Shown here: positions 1-7,166 of the stretch, piece after piece | How positions within the stretch are numbered: position 1 is the first letter of the stretch | Layout: each line of letters starts with the position of its first letter | Assembly: GCF_046297895.1 (NCBI RefSeq) | Contig: NZ_JBKBHC010000005.1 | Location: 124,001-188,000, forward strand | Length of the DNA: 64,000 bases | Source: Ferrovibrio sp046297895 | Lineage (GTDB): Bacteria > Pseudomonadota > Alphaproteobacteria > Ferrovibrionales > Ferrovibrionaceae | Direction: 5' to 3' | Notes under the pieces: generated by a model | The model's database searches: none | Told to the model about the DNA's origin: nothing | What the model saw: the letters and a program-made list of their open reading frames with translations, nothing else | Translations under genes and position numbers: made by a program

Positions 1-2
1 CC

Positions 3-116
3 CTGCCGGAAGTGCCCTTCGGCGGCATCAAGGATTCGGGTTACGGCTCGGAAGGCGGCTCGGAGGCCATCGAGGCTTATCTGAACACCAAGTTCATCAC
101 GCAGGTCGGTCTGTAA
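3..116 (+). CDS. Aldehyde dehydrogenase, C-terminal end (partial)
   Basis: Only the last 37 codons lie in the window; the gene begins upstream of base 1. The readable tail has the PFGGIKDSGYG motif, which is typical of the C-terminal region of NAD(P)-dependent aldehyde dehydrogenases and is closest in style to succinate-semialdehyde or related dehydrogenases. The substrate cannot be told from this fragment. The stop codon is followed 26 bases later by a strong hairpin with a T-run, so this gene probably ends its transcript here. Confidence 0.75.
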   Translation: MPEVPFGGIKDSGYGSEGGSEAIEAYLNTKFITQVGL

Positions 117-142
117 GACCTACGCGATATCGGAATGGAGAA

Positions 143-165
143 GGGGGCTTCGCGGCCCCCTTTTT
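143..165. terminator. Rho-independent terminator between convergent genes
   Basis: A perfect 6-bp GC stem (GGGGGC / GCCCCC) with a 6-base loop is followed directly by TTTTT on the plus strand. It sits between the end of the aldehyde dehydrogenase gene and the end of the leftward chrA gene. It clearly serves the dehydrogenase; on the minus strand the following bases are less T-rich, so use by chrA is less certain. Confidence 0.85.
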
Positions 166-167
166 CA

Positions 168-1493
168 TTATGCGATGAAGCGGATCGCGATACCGGTCAC
201 GGCCGCACCACCGAGCAGCCAGGCCAGCCCCAGATGGAAACGGAAGACGGCGATGATCGCCGCCGCCGACAGCAGGGCCATCCAGGGATCGAGGCTGGAG
301 AGCACCGGCACATCCCAGCTGAGCGGGCCGAGCGACACGCTCTCCATCCGCTTGAACAGCACATGCAGGCCGAACCAGATGGCGAGGTTGAGGATCACGC
401 CCACCACGGCCGCCGTGATCGCGGCCAAGGCGTGGCTTAAGGCGCGCACATGGCGGATGCGTTCGATATACGGCGCGCCGAGAAAGATCCACAAAAAGCA
501 CGGCACGAAGGTGACCCAGGTGGCCAGCACGCCGCCGAGCAGGCCGCCGAGCAGCGGATCGATGCCGCCGAGCCGGAAGCCGGCGAGGTAGCCCACGAAG
601 GTGAGCACGAGGATCAGCGGACCGGGTGTGGTTTCGGCCAGGCCGAGGCCATGCAGCATCTCCTCGGCATTCAGCCAGCCATACACTTCCACCGCCTGCT
701 GCCCGACATAGGCCAGCACGGCATAGGCGCCGCCGAAGGTTACCACGGCCATCTTGCTGAAGAAGACGCCGATCTGGCTGAAGACGTGACTGCCGCCCAG
801 GGTGGCAAACAGCCACAGCAGCGGCCCGGCCCAGAGCAGGCCGAAGATCGCGATGACGATCAGGTTGCGCGACCAGCTTGGCGGCACGCTGGGCAGCACG
901 TCGGCGTCGTCCTTCACTGCCGAAGCGACGATCCAGTTCGGCCGGCTGCGGCCAACCAGCCAGCCGATCAGCGCGGCGCCCAGCACGATCAGCGGGAAAG
1001 GAATCTGCAGGCCGTAGATGCCGATGAAGGCCAGTGCGCTGACGCCCAGCAAGAAGCGCGTCTTGATGGCGCGCTTGGCGATGCGTTGCACGGCCTCGAT
1101 CACGATGGCCAGCACGGCGGCCTGCAGGCCGAAGAACACGCCATCCACCAGCGGCACGTCGCGCCACAGCACATAGATGGTGCTCAGGCCCAGGATCACG
1201 GCCAGGCCCGGCAGGATGAACAGCAGGCCGGCAGCTACGCCGCCTTTCGCCCGATGCAGCAGCCAGCCGATATAGGTGGCGAGCTGCTGCGCCTCGGGGC
1301 CGGGCAGCAGCATGCAGAAATTCAGCGCATGCAGGAATTGCGGCTCGCTGACCCATTTCTTCTCATCCACCACGATGCGGTGCATCATGGCGATCTGGCC
1401 GGCTGGTCCGCCGAAGCTGAGCAGGCCAATCTTGGCCCAGATGCGGAAGGCTTCGCCGAAGCTGGGACCGACACTTTGATTCTCGTTTTTCAT
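168..1493 (-). CDS. chrA: Chromate efflux transporter ChrA (CHR family)
   Basis: Inner-membrane protein of 441 residues, the usual length for the two-domain (long) CHR family, which exports chromate. The N-terminal half carries the family motif around ALNFCMLLPGPEAQQLATY, preceded by the LLSFGGPAGQIAMM segment, and the second half repeats a related hydrophobic domain (near VVTFGGAYAVLAYV). The start is set at the ATG at 1493; the frame stays open upstream only through a TTG. It lies 17 bases downstream of a rhodanese-ChrB gene on the same strand, the usual partner in chr operons. Transport of chromate is inferred from the family; some CHR members have other roles. Confidence 0.9.
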   Translation of the reverse strand: MKNENQSVGPSFGEAFRIWAKIGLLSFGGPAGQIAMMHRIVVDEKKWVSEPQFLHALNFCMLLPGPEAQQLATYIGWLLHRAKGGVAAGLLFILPGLAVILGLSTIYVLWRDVPLVDGVFFGLQAAVLAIVIEAVQRIAKRAIKTRFLLGVSALAFIGIYGLQIPFPLIVLGAALIGWLVGRSRPNWIVASAVKDDADVLPSVPPSWSRNLIVIAIFGLLWAGPLLWLFATLGGSHVFSQIGVFFSKMAVVTFGGAYAVLAYVGQQAVEVYGWLNAEEMLHGLGLAETTPGPLILVLTFVGYLAGFRLGGIDPLLGGLLGGVLATWVTFVPCFLWIFLGAPYIERIRHVRALSHALAAITAAVVGVILNLAIWFGLHVLFKRMESVSLGPLSWDVPVLSSLDPWMALLSAAAIIAVFRFHLGLAWLLGGAAVTGIAIRFIA

Positions 1494-1510
1494 GCCCAAT
1501 CTCTAACCCT

Positions 1511-2335
1511 TCAGGCGGCCGGCGGCCAGCCATGACGTTCGGCCGAGGCCGAGGCGCACCAGGCGTAGAGGGCGTCATAGACCAGCATCCCGCGATCCAG
1601 CATCAGGGCGTCATCGTCCTGACACATCGCAGACAGGCCAAGAGAGATACCGAGTAGGCCGGCTGCCTGCGGGGCCAGGTCGGGCCGGCCGGTATCGGCG
1701 CCCCGCACGATGACGGCCAGTTGTCGCAGCGCCGGATCGTCCTGCAGGCCGTGGCGGGTGATGAAGGCATCGAAGCTGCACAACGCACCGTCATGGCTGT
1801 AGGCCGCGCCAGGGATGTCATAAGGCGTCGCCTGCCAGTCTTCCGCGCGGGCAAAGACCTGATCGGACGGCACGTAGAAGAACCGCGCATCGGGATCGAT
1901 GAAACGGCGCACCAGCCAGGGGCAGGCGACGCGGTCGATCTTGGGCCGTTCGCGGGTGATCCAGCGGCCTGGTTCAGCCGGTGGCTTGGCCTGCAGCGGT
2001 CCGCCGGCCTCGCGCCAGGCTTCGATGCCGCCAACGAGATAACGCGCACGCCGCCCCTGCGAGAGGAGTGCCGCGCAGGCCCCCTGGCTGACCTCATGGC
2101 CATGCACGCAGTAGACGACAATTTCGGGATCGCGCGGCAGGTCAGTTGTCCAGAGCGCCACCTGATCCGGCCGGCGCCGCCGCGCGCCGCGGATCACGGT
2201 ATCGGCTTCGGCGTAGCGTTCTTCGCGCCGCACATCGAGCAGGCAGGGGAAACGGCCGGCGGCGATATCGCGCGCCAGTTCTGCCACCGAAATGGAGAAT
2301 TGGGGAATGGAGGGACGTGTATTGGTATCCATCAT
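1511..2335 (-). CDS. Rhodanese-ChrB chromate resistance protein
   Basis: Protein of 274 residues with two domains. Residues about 12-115 form a rhodanese-like domain with the expected active-site cysteine C76 in VVYCVHGHEVS. Residues about 125-270 form a ChrB C-terminal domain, recognised by the ERPKIDRVACPWLVRRFIDP stretch. Such proteins sit next to ChrA and are linked to chromate sensing or resistance. The second codon is also ATG, and a GAGG sequence lies 4 bases before the first and 7 before the second, so either may be used. It is the first gene of a two-gene operon with chrA. A regulatory role is inferred from the family, not seen. Confidence 0.85.
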   Translation of the reverse strand: MMDTNTRPSIPQFSISVAELARDIAAGRFPCLLDVRREERYAEADTVIRGARRRRPDQVALWTTDLPRDPEIVVYCVHGHEVSQGACAALLSQGRRARYLVGGIEAWREAGGPLQAKPPAEPGRWITRERPKIDRVACPWLVRRFIDPDARFFYVPSDQVFARAEDWQATPYDIPGAAYSHDGALCSFDAFITRHGLQDDPALRQLAVIVRGADTGRPDLAPQAAGLLGISLGLSAMCQDDDALMLDRGMLVYDALYAWCASASAERHGWPPAA

Positions 2336-2384
2336 GCTACCTCGTCACGCGGAATCAGGGCGTGAAGTTCAGTAGCGGCGCTTG

Positions 2385-2434
2385 GATACCGGATTGCCAA
2401 AGGGTATCTGATGGGGAGTCCGCGTTGTCCCCAT
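2385..2434 (-). promoter_or_regulatory. Inverted repeats upstream of the chr operon
   Basis: The 142-base gap between dprA and the rhodanese-ChrB gene holds two inverted repeats: GATACC (2385-2390) with GGTATC (2403-2408), 12-base spacer, and ATGGGGA (2411-2417) with TCCCCAT (2428-2434), 10-base spacer. They lie 50-100 bases upstream of the operon start, where an operator could act. The second could instead be a weak terminator of dprA, but no T-run follows it. Confidence 0.35.
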
Positions 2435-2477
2435 GGAGCGGAAACCTACCGCCGGCGCAGCAAAAGGCAAGCGGATT

Positions 2478-3596
2478 TTAACTGGACGATACCTTGCCGC
2501 CGGGATGGCGCATGACCCGGCCGGCCAGCTCCTTTTCAGTCAGCACCATGAGGATCGTGGCCGACGGCAGGCCGCTGAGGCGGATCAGGTCGTCGATCTC
2601 GACCGGATTGGGCGATAGCAGGCGGTCGAGTTCGGCATGGGCGTGGGCGAGATCGTCATCGGCAATCGGCGCGGGCGATATAGCGGGGCGTGTCGTGGCC
2701 TGTGGGGCAACCGGGCGCTGCGGCGCGATCACCGCAAGGATGTCGTCCACGCGCTCGACCAGCGTGGCACCCTGGCGGATCAGGTCGTTGCTGCCATGGC
2801 AGCGCGGATCGAGCGGCGAGCCCGGCACGGCCATCACCTCGCGGCCCTGTTCGGCCGCCATGCGCGCGGTGATGAGCGAACCGGATTTCAGCGCGGCTTC
2901 GACCACCAGCACGCCGAGCGAGGCGCCCGAGATCAGGCGGTTGCGGCGCGGAAAATTCTGCGCCAGCGGCGGCGTGCCGGCCGGCATCTCGGCGAAGATC
3001 GCGCCACGTTCGGCAATCTGTTCATGCAGTTTGGCATTCTCGGGCGGGAAGGCCATGTCGATGCCCGTGCCGATGAAGGCCATGGTCTTGCCGTCGGCCT
3101 GCAGCGCGCCGTCATGGGCGGCCTTGTCGATGCCGCGCGCCAGGCCGGAGACGATGCAGAAATCCTGGCGGCAAAGCTCGCCGGCGATGTCGCGGGTGAA
3201 GCGCTGGGCAATCGCGGAGGCGTTGCGCGCGCCCACGATGGCAATGCCGGCCGTCTCCGAAACCATCGGATCGCCTTTTGCCGCCAGCAGGGGCGGCGCA
3301 TCGTCAAGCTGCATCAGTCCGACGGGATAGCCGGGTTCGCCCCAGGCCACGAGTTTTGCGCCACAGGCTTTGAGCGCTTTCAGTTCGGCATCGATGGATG
3401 TCTGGTCGGCCAGCTCGATCCGGCGTTTCGCGCCGCCGCGTTTGGCCATCTCGGGCAGGCGTTCGATGGCGTTGGCCGCGCTGCCGTAATACCGGAGTAT
3501 GTGATGGAAGGTGACCGGGCCGAGATGCGCGCTGCGGATCAGCCGCAGCCAGTCGCGCTTTTCAGAGTCAGGCAGAAGCGGCGGGCGCGCCGTCAT
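2478..3596 (-). CDS. dprA: DNA-processing protein DprA
   Basis: Protein of 372 residues that loads RecA onto incoming single-stranded DNA during natural transformation. The central Rossmann-like domain shows the GARNAS and SGLARGIDKAAHDGAL motifs and the PRRNRLISG loop typical of DprA/Smf. The C-terminal region (last 60 or so residues) fits the winged-helix domain found in most DprA proteins. The start is the ATG at 3596, which gives a normal-length protein; the open frame runs further up but overlaps plsY. The chosen start overlaps plsY by 29 bases, so the two are probably co-transcribed, an arrangement common in Alphaproteobacteria. No other competence gene is visible here. Confidence 0.93.
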   Translation of the reverse strand: MTARPPLLPDSEKRDWLRLIRSAHLGPVTFHHILRYYGSAANAIERLPEMAKRGGAKRRIELADQTSIDAELKALKACGAKLVAWGEPGYPVGLMQLDDAPPLLAAKGDPMVSETAGIAIVGARNASAIAQRFTRDIAGELCRQDFCIVSGLARGIDKAAHDGALQADGKTMAFIGTGIDMAFPPENAKLHEQIAERGAIFAEMPAGTPPLAQNFPRRNRLISGASLGVLVVEAALKSGSLITARMAAEQGREVMAVPGSPLDPRCHGSNDLIRQGATLVERVDDILAVIAPQRPVAPQATTRPAISPAPIADDDLAHAHAELDRLLSPNPVEIDDLIRLSGLPSATILMVLTEKELAGRVMRHPGGKVSSS

Positions 3597-4212
3597 CCTT
3601 TTTCTTCTGGCCGATCTTCGGTTCCTCGCCCTTTGCCAAGCGGGCGATGTTCTGGTGATGGCGGATATAGACCAGCAAGGCCATCGCCGCAGCCAGAAGC
3701 GCAATTTCCGGCCCAACCATAAACCACGCAAAAACCGGGCTGAGCAGGGCGGCGATCAGGGCCGAAAGGGAGGAATAGCGCAGGGTGAAGGCCACAAAGA
3801 GCCAGGTGGCACAGGCAAACACGCCCACCGGCCAGGCCGCACCCAGCAGCACACCGAGGAAGGTGGCGACGCCCTTGCCGCCGTTGAATTTCAACCAGAC
3901 CGGAAACAGATGGCCGATGAAGGCCGCGAAGGCGGCCACCAGCATGACGTCGAGGCCATAGCGCGCACCGATCAAAGCCGCCGCCGTGCCCTTGCCGCCA
4001 TCCAGCAGCAGGGTGAGTGCGGCCAGATCCTTGCGGCCGGTGCGCAGCACATTGGTGGCGCCGATATTGCCCGAGCCGATCTTGCGGATATCGCCCATGC
4101 CGCTGAGCCGCGTCAGCACCAGGCCGAAGGGGATGGCGCCCAGCATGTAGCCCAGCACGGCAGCCGCCAGGTAATAGGGCGGTTCATGCACCCAGAGTGC
4201 GGGATCGATCAT
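3568..4212 (-). CDS. plsY: Glycerol-3-phosphate acyltransferase PlsY
   Basis: Integral membrane enzyme of 214 residues that moves the acyl group of acyl-phosphate onto glycerol-3-phosphate, the first step of phospholipid synthesis. Family motifs are present: GSGNIGATNVLRTG near residue 46, the LLDGGKGTAAAL loop and the FNGGKGVATFLG loop, with five or so hydrophobic segments. It begins 3 bases after the pyrC stop and overlaps dprA at its end, so it belongs to the pyrB-pyrC-plsY-dprA leftward operon. Its acyl-phosphate comes from PlsX, whose gene is also in this window at 47521-48615. Confidence 0.95.
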   Translation of the reverse strand: MIDPALWVHEPPYYLAAAVLGYMLGAIPFGLVLTRLSGMGDIRKIGSGNIGATNVLRTGRKDLAALTLLLDGGKGTAAALIGARYGLDVMLVAAFAAFIGHLFPVWLKFNGGKGVATFLGVLLGAAWPVGVFACATWLFVAFTLRYSSLSALIAALLSPVFAWFMVGPEIALLAAAMALLVYIRHHQNIARLAKGEEPKIGQKKKDDGAPAASA

Positions 4213-4215
4213 GCG

Positions 4216-5520
4216 TCAGCTTTCGCGCTTGCGCTGGAAGACGGTTTCGCCGCCCACGACGGTCCGCAGCGCATGGCCCTGCACCCGACGGCCGTCATAG
4301 GGCGAATTCTTGGCCTTGGAGCGGAATTTCTTTTCGTCGATGCGCCAGGGCGTGTCGGGATCGAACAGCAGCAGGTCGGCCGGTGCGCCCGGCGCCAGGC
4401 GGCCGCTTGGCAGCTTGAGCAGGCGGGCCGGATTGCAGGTGAGGCAGGCCAGCAGCTTGAGCAGGGGCACGGAACCGTTGTGGTAGAGTTCCAGCGTCAA
4501 TGCCAGCAGCGTCTCCAGCCCTATGATGCCGAATTCGGCCTGGGCAAAGGGCAGGCGCTTGCTTTCGGGATCCTGCGGCGCATGGGCCGACGAGATCACG
4601 TCGATGGTGCCGTCGGCGATGGCATCGACCACGGCCTTGCGGTCGCTTTCCAGCCGCAGGGGTGGTTTGACCTTGGCAAAGGTGCGGTAGTCGCCGACAT
4701 CGAGTTCGTTCAGTGCGAAGTTATGCGGCGCGGCGCCGGCGGTGATGCGCAGGCCGCGCTGTTTGGCGCGGCGAACGGCATCCAGCGATTCCGCCGTCGA
4801 GAGATGTGCGGCATGCAGCCGACCGCCAGTGACCTCGAGCAGGCGCAGGTCGCGCTCCAGCATGATCGTCTCGGCCACGGCGGGAATGCCGGCCAGGCCC
4901 AGCCGCGCGGCGATCTCGCCCTCGTTCATCGCGCCGCCCTTGGCCAGCGACGGATCCTCGCAATGCTGCATCAGCAGCAGGTCGAAGGTCGTGGCGTATG
5001 ACAGCGCCCGCCGCATAAGACGCGCGGAGGCAACGGGCTTCTCGCCGTCGGTGAAGGCAACCGCACCGGCCTGCGCCAGTAGGCCGAGTTCGGTCATTTC
5101 CTCGCCCTTGGTGCCCTTGGTGACGGCGGCCGCGGGCAGGATGCGCACCACCGCGGTATCGGCGGCGCGGCGGGCAACGAATTCCACCAGCGCGACCTCG
5201 TCGATCACCGGGTCGGTATTGGGCATTGCCACCATGGTGGTCACGCCGCCAGCCGCCGCGGCGCGTGCGCCGGTGGCAATGGTTTCCTGATGCTCGGCGC
5301 CGGGTTCGCGCAGCCAGACATGCATGTCGATCAGGCCGGGCGAGAGGCAATGGCCCTGGCAGTCGATCACCTCGGTGTCGCCGGCGAAGCTGCCGCTGGC
5401 CAGCTTGGGGCCGAGATCGAGGATCCTGTCGCCCTCGGTCAGCAGGGCACCATTCACGTCGAGCCCGGAAGAGGGATCGAGCAGGCGCGCGTTCTTGTAG
5501 AGCGTACGGCGTCGGGCCAT
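4216..5520 (-). CDS. pyrC: Dihydroorotase-family protein PyrC, zinc-site residues altered
   Basis: Amidohydrolase of 434 residues lying 12 bases after pyrB, in the place of the pyrimidine enzyme dihydroorotase. The overall family pattern is clear: the LREPGAEHQETI stretch, FTDGEKP, MQHCEDPSL, HAAHLST and the GIIGLETLLAL motif. However, the metal-binding HxH motif reads H67-V-W69, and the loop that is usually DHAPH reads SSAHAPQ, with Ala312 in place of the catalytic Asp. Many proteins at this locus in Alphaproteobacteria diverge in the same places, and in Pseudomonas an inactive PyrC-like partner is needed by aspartate transcarbamoylase. It may be a structural partner of PyrB rather than an active enzyme. 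Confidence 0.8.
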   Translation of the reverse strand: MARRRTLYKNARLLDPSSGLDVNGALLTEGDRILDLGPKLASGSFAGDTEVIDCQGHCLSPGLIDMHVWLREPGAEHQETIATGARAAAAGGVTTMVAMPNTDPVIDEVALVEFVARRAADTAVVRILPAAAVTKGTKGEEMTELGLLAQAGAVAFTDGEKPVASARLMRRALSYATTFDLLLMQHCEDPSLAKGGAMNEGEIAARLGLAGIPAVAETIMLERDLRLLEVTGGRLHAAHLSTAESLDAVRRAKQRGLRITAGAAPHNFALNELDVGDYRTFAKVKPPLRLESDRKAVVDAIADGTIDVISSAHAPQDPESKRLPFAQAEFGIIGLETLLALTLELYHNGSVPLLKLLACLTCNPARLLKLPSGRLAPGAPADLLLFDPDTPWRIDEKKFRSKAKNSPYDGRRVQGHALRTVVGGETVFQRKRES

Positions 5521-5532
5521 GGCTTTAAATCT

Positions 5533-6543
5533 TCAGCTTCCCGGCGGCGTGGTGCCGCGCCAGTTCGGCAGATGCTGGGCCAGAAGTTCCAGGCAGGCCA
5601 TGCGGACGGCGACGCCCATTTCGACCTGCTCGTGGATCACGCTGCGGTGGATGTCGTCGGCCACTTCGGTGTCGATCTCGATGCCGCGATTCATCGGGCC
5701 AGGATGCATGATCAGCGCATCGGGCTTGGCGAAGGCCAGCTTTTCATGATCGAGGCCGTAGAAATGGAAGTACTCGCGCGTGGAGGGCACGAAGGAGCCG
5801 TGGAAGCGTTCCATCTGCAGGCGCAGCATCATCACGATGTCGACGTCGGTTAGGCCCTTGCGCATGTCGTGATAGACCTCGGCCCCCAACCGGTCGGCAT
5901 AGGCCGGCAGCAGGGTGGGCGGCGCGATCAAGCGCACGCGGGCGCCCATGGCATTCAGCAGGTGGATATTGGAGCGCGCCACCCGGCTGTGCAGGATGTC
6001 GCCGCAGATGGCGACCAGCAGGCCATCCAGCCGGCCCTTGCGGCGGCGGATGGTCAGGGCGTCGAGCAGGGCCTGGGTGGGATGCTCGTGGCTGCCGTCG
6101 CCGCCGTTGATGACGCCGCAACCGACCTTCTGCGCCAGCTGGGCCACCGCACCGGAATCCTGGTGCCGCACCACCAGCAGATCGGGATGCATGGCATTGA
6201 GCGTGATCGCGGTGTCGATCAGGGTCTCGCCCTTTTTCACCGAGGAGGTGGCGACCGACATGTTGATGACGTCTGCCCCGAGTCGCTTGCCCGCCAGTTC
6301 GAACGAGGTGCGGGTGCGGGTGGAATTCTCGAAAAACAGGTTGATGATGGTGCGGCCGCGCAGGCTGGACTGCTTCTTTTCCACCGCCCGGTTGAGATCG
6401 ACATAATAGTCGGACCGGTTCAGCAGGATTTCGATATCCTGGGCGGAAAGGCCTTCGATTCCAAGGAGATGGCGGTGGGGAAACGGAACCGGCGACCCGT
6501 GACCGGGCTGTTCGGCGGTTTTGGCGGCGCGACTGGCTGGCAT
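5533..6543 (-). CDS. pyrB: Aspartate carbamoyltransferase catalytic subunit PyrB
   Basis: Enzyme of 336 residues that joins carbamoyl phosphate and aspartate in pyrimidine synthesis. It carries the carbamoyl-phosphate motif FENSTRTRTSFE (residues 71-82) and the HPTQALLDA motif. The start is the ATG at 6543, giving an N-terminal extension of about 20 residues over the shortest homologues; the frame also stays open 18 codons further up. It is the first gene of the pyrB-pyrC-plsY-dprA operon. The pyrI regulatory subunit is not nearby. The linked PyrC appears catalytically altered, which is the situation known for dodecameric PyrB-PyrC complexes. Confidence 0.94.
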   Translation of the reverse strand: MPASRAAKTAEQPGHGSPVPFPHRHLLGIEGLSAQDIEILLNRSDYYVDLNRAVEKKQSSLRGRTIINLFFENSTRTRTSFELAGKRLGADVINMSVATSSVKKGETLIDTAITLNAMHPDLLVVRHQDSGAVAQLAQKVGCGVINGGDGSHEHPTQALLDALTIRRRKGRLDGLLVAICGDILHSRVARSNIHLLNAMGARVRLIAPPTLLPAYADRLGAEVYHDMRKGLTDVDIVMMLRLQMERFHGSFVPSTREYFHFYGLDHEKLAFAKPDALIMHPGPMNRGIEIDTEVADDIHRSVIHEQVEMGVAVRMACLELLAQHLPNWRGTTPPGS

Positions 6544-6617
6544 TGACGAATCATCATACAGAAATCGCGGCCCGCCAGCAACGAAACCATTAACCATTTT
6601 CTGCTCTGCTCGGCACC

Positions 6618-7166
6618 ATGGTGCAGGATTATCGCCAGAACCAGATCGATCTCGTGTCCACCGACACGACTGCCAGCCAGGCCGTGCGCCTGCTGCAGGT
6701 TCTTAACGGCCGGGCGCAGGACGTGCAGGCGATCACCACCGACCTGTACGAAAGGGCCGTCCTGGTCGGCTTTGCCGAGTACGCCGACGCTTTCCGTCGG
6801 GTGCAGGAATTCCTCTCCTTCTGCGACGTGATCGAAAGCAAGCTGGAGGACATGCCGCCAGCCACCCGCGAGCCGATCCTGCATGAAGTGACGGCGGTGA
6901 AAGTACGCGCCTTTCACGCGCTGCTGCGCGGCATCGGCGCCTACCTGACCGTGCTGGACCGGCGCGGCATGATCAACTTCTTTGCCCAGGCCGTGTTCCT
7001 GATGCAGCAGGATGTGCTGGCCGAGTTCCGCCGCGACATCCTGCCCAATGTGCCGCCGCAACTGATCCCGGAGAATATGGGCGCGCTCTACGATGAGGTC
7101 GAGCAGCGCATCAAGCATATGCTGGATCGCTGCGTCGACGTGCCTGACTTCCGTTTCGACACATGA
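6618..7166 (+). CDS. Conserved protein of unknown function
   Basis: Protein of 182 residues that I do not recognise. It is mostly helical in appearance, has no signal peptide, no membrane segment and no cysteine-rich or nucleotide-binding motif. Its stop overlaps the start of the following TPR/glycosyltransferase-like gene in an ATGA, so the two are probably translated together and may work together. It is divergent from pyrB with only 74 bases between the starts. Codon use looks like that of neighbouring genes, so it is a real gene, not a shadow. Confidence 0.75.
   Translation: MVQDYRQNQIDLVSTDTTASQAVRLLQVLNGRAQDVQAITTDLYERAVLVGFAEYADAFRRVQEFLSFCDVIESKLEDMPPATREPILHEVTAVKVRAFHALLRGIGAYLTVLDRRGMINFFAQAVFLMQQDVLAEFRRDILPNVPPQLIPENMGALYDEVEQRIKHMLDRCVDVPDFRFDT

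Noticed and set aside
3511..5001. 496-codon open frame antisense to dprA, plsY and pyrC
   Set aside because: It crosses three well-supported genes on the other strand and shows no recognisable protein pattern.
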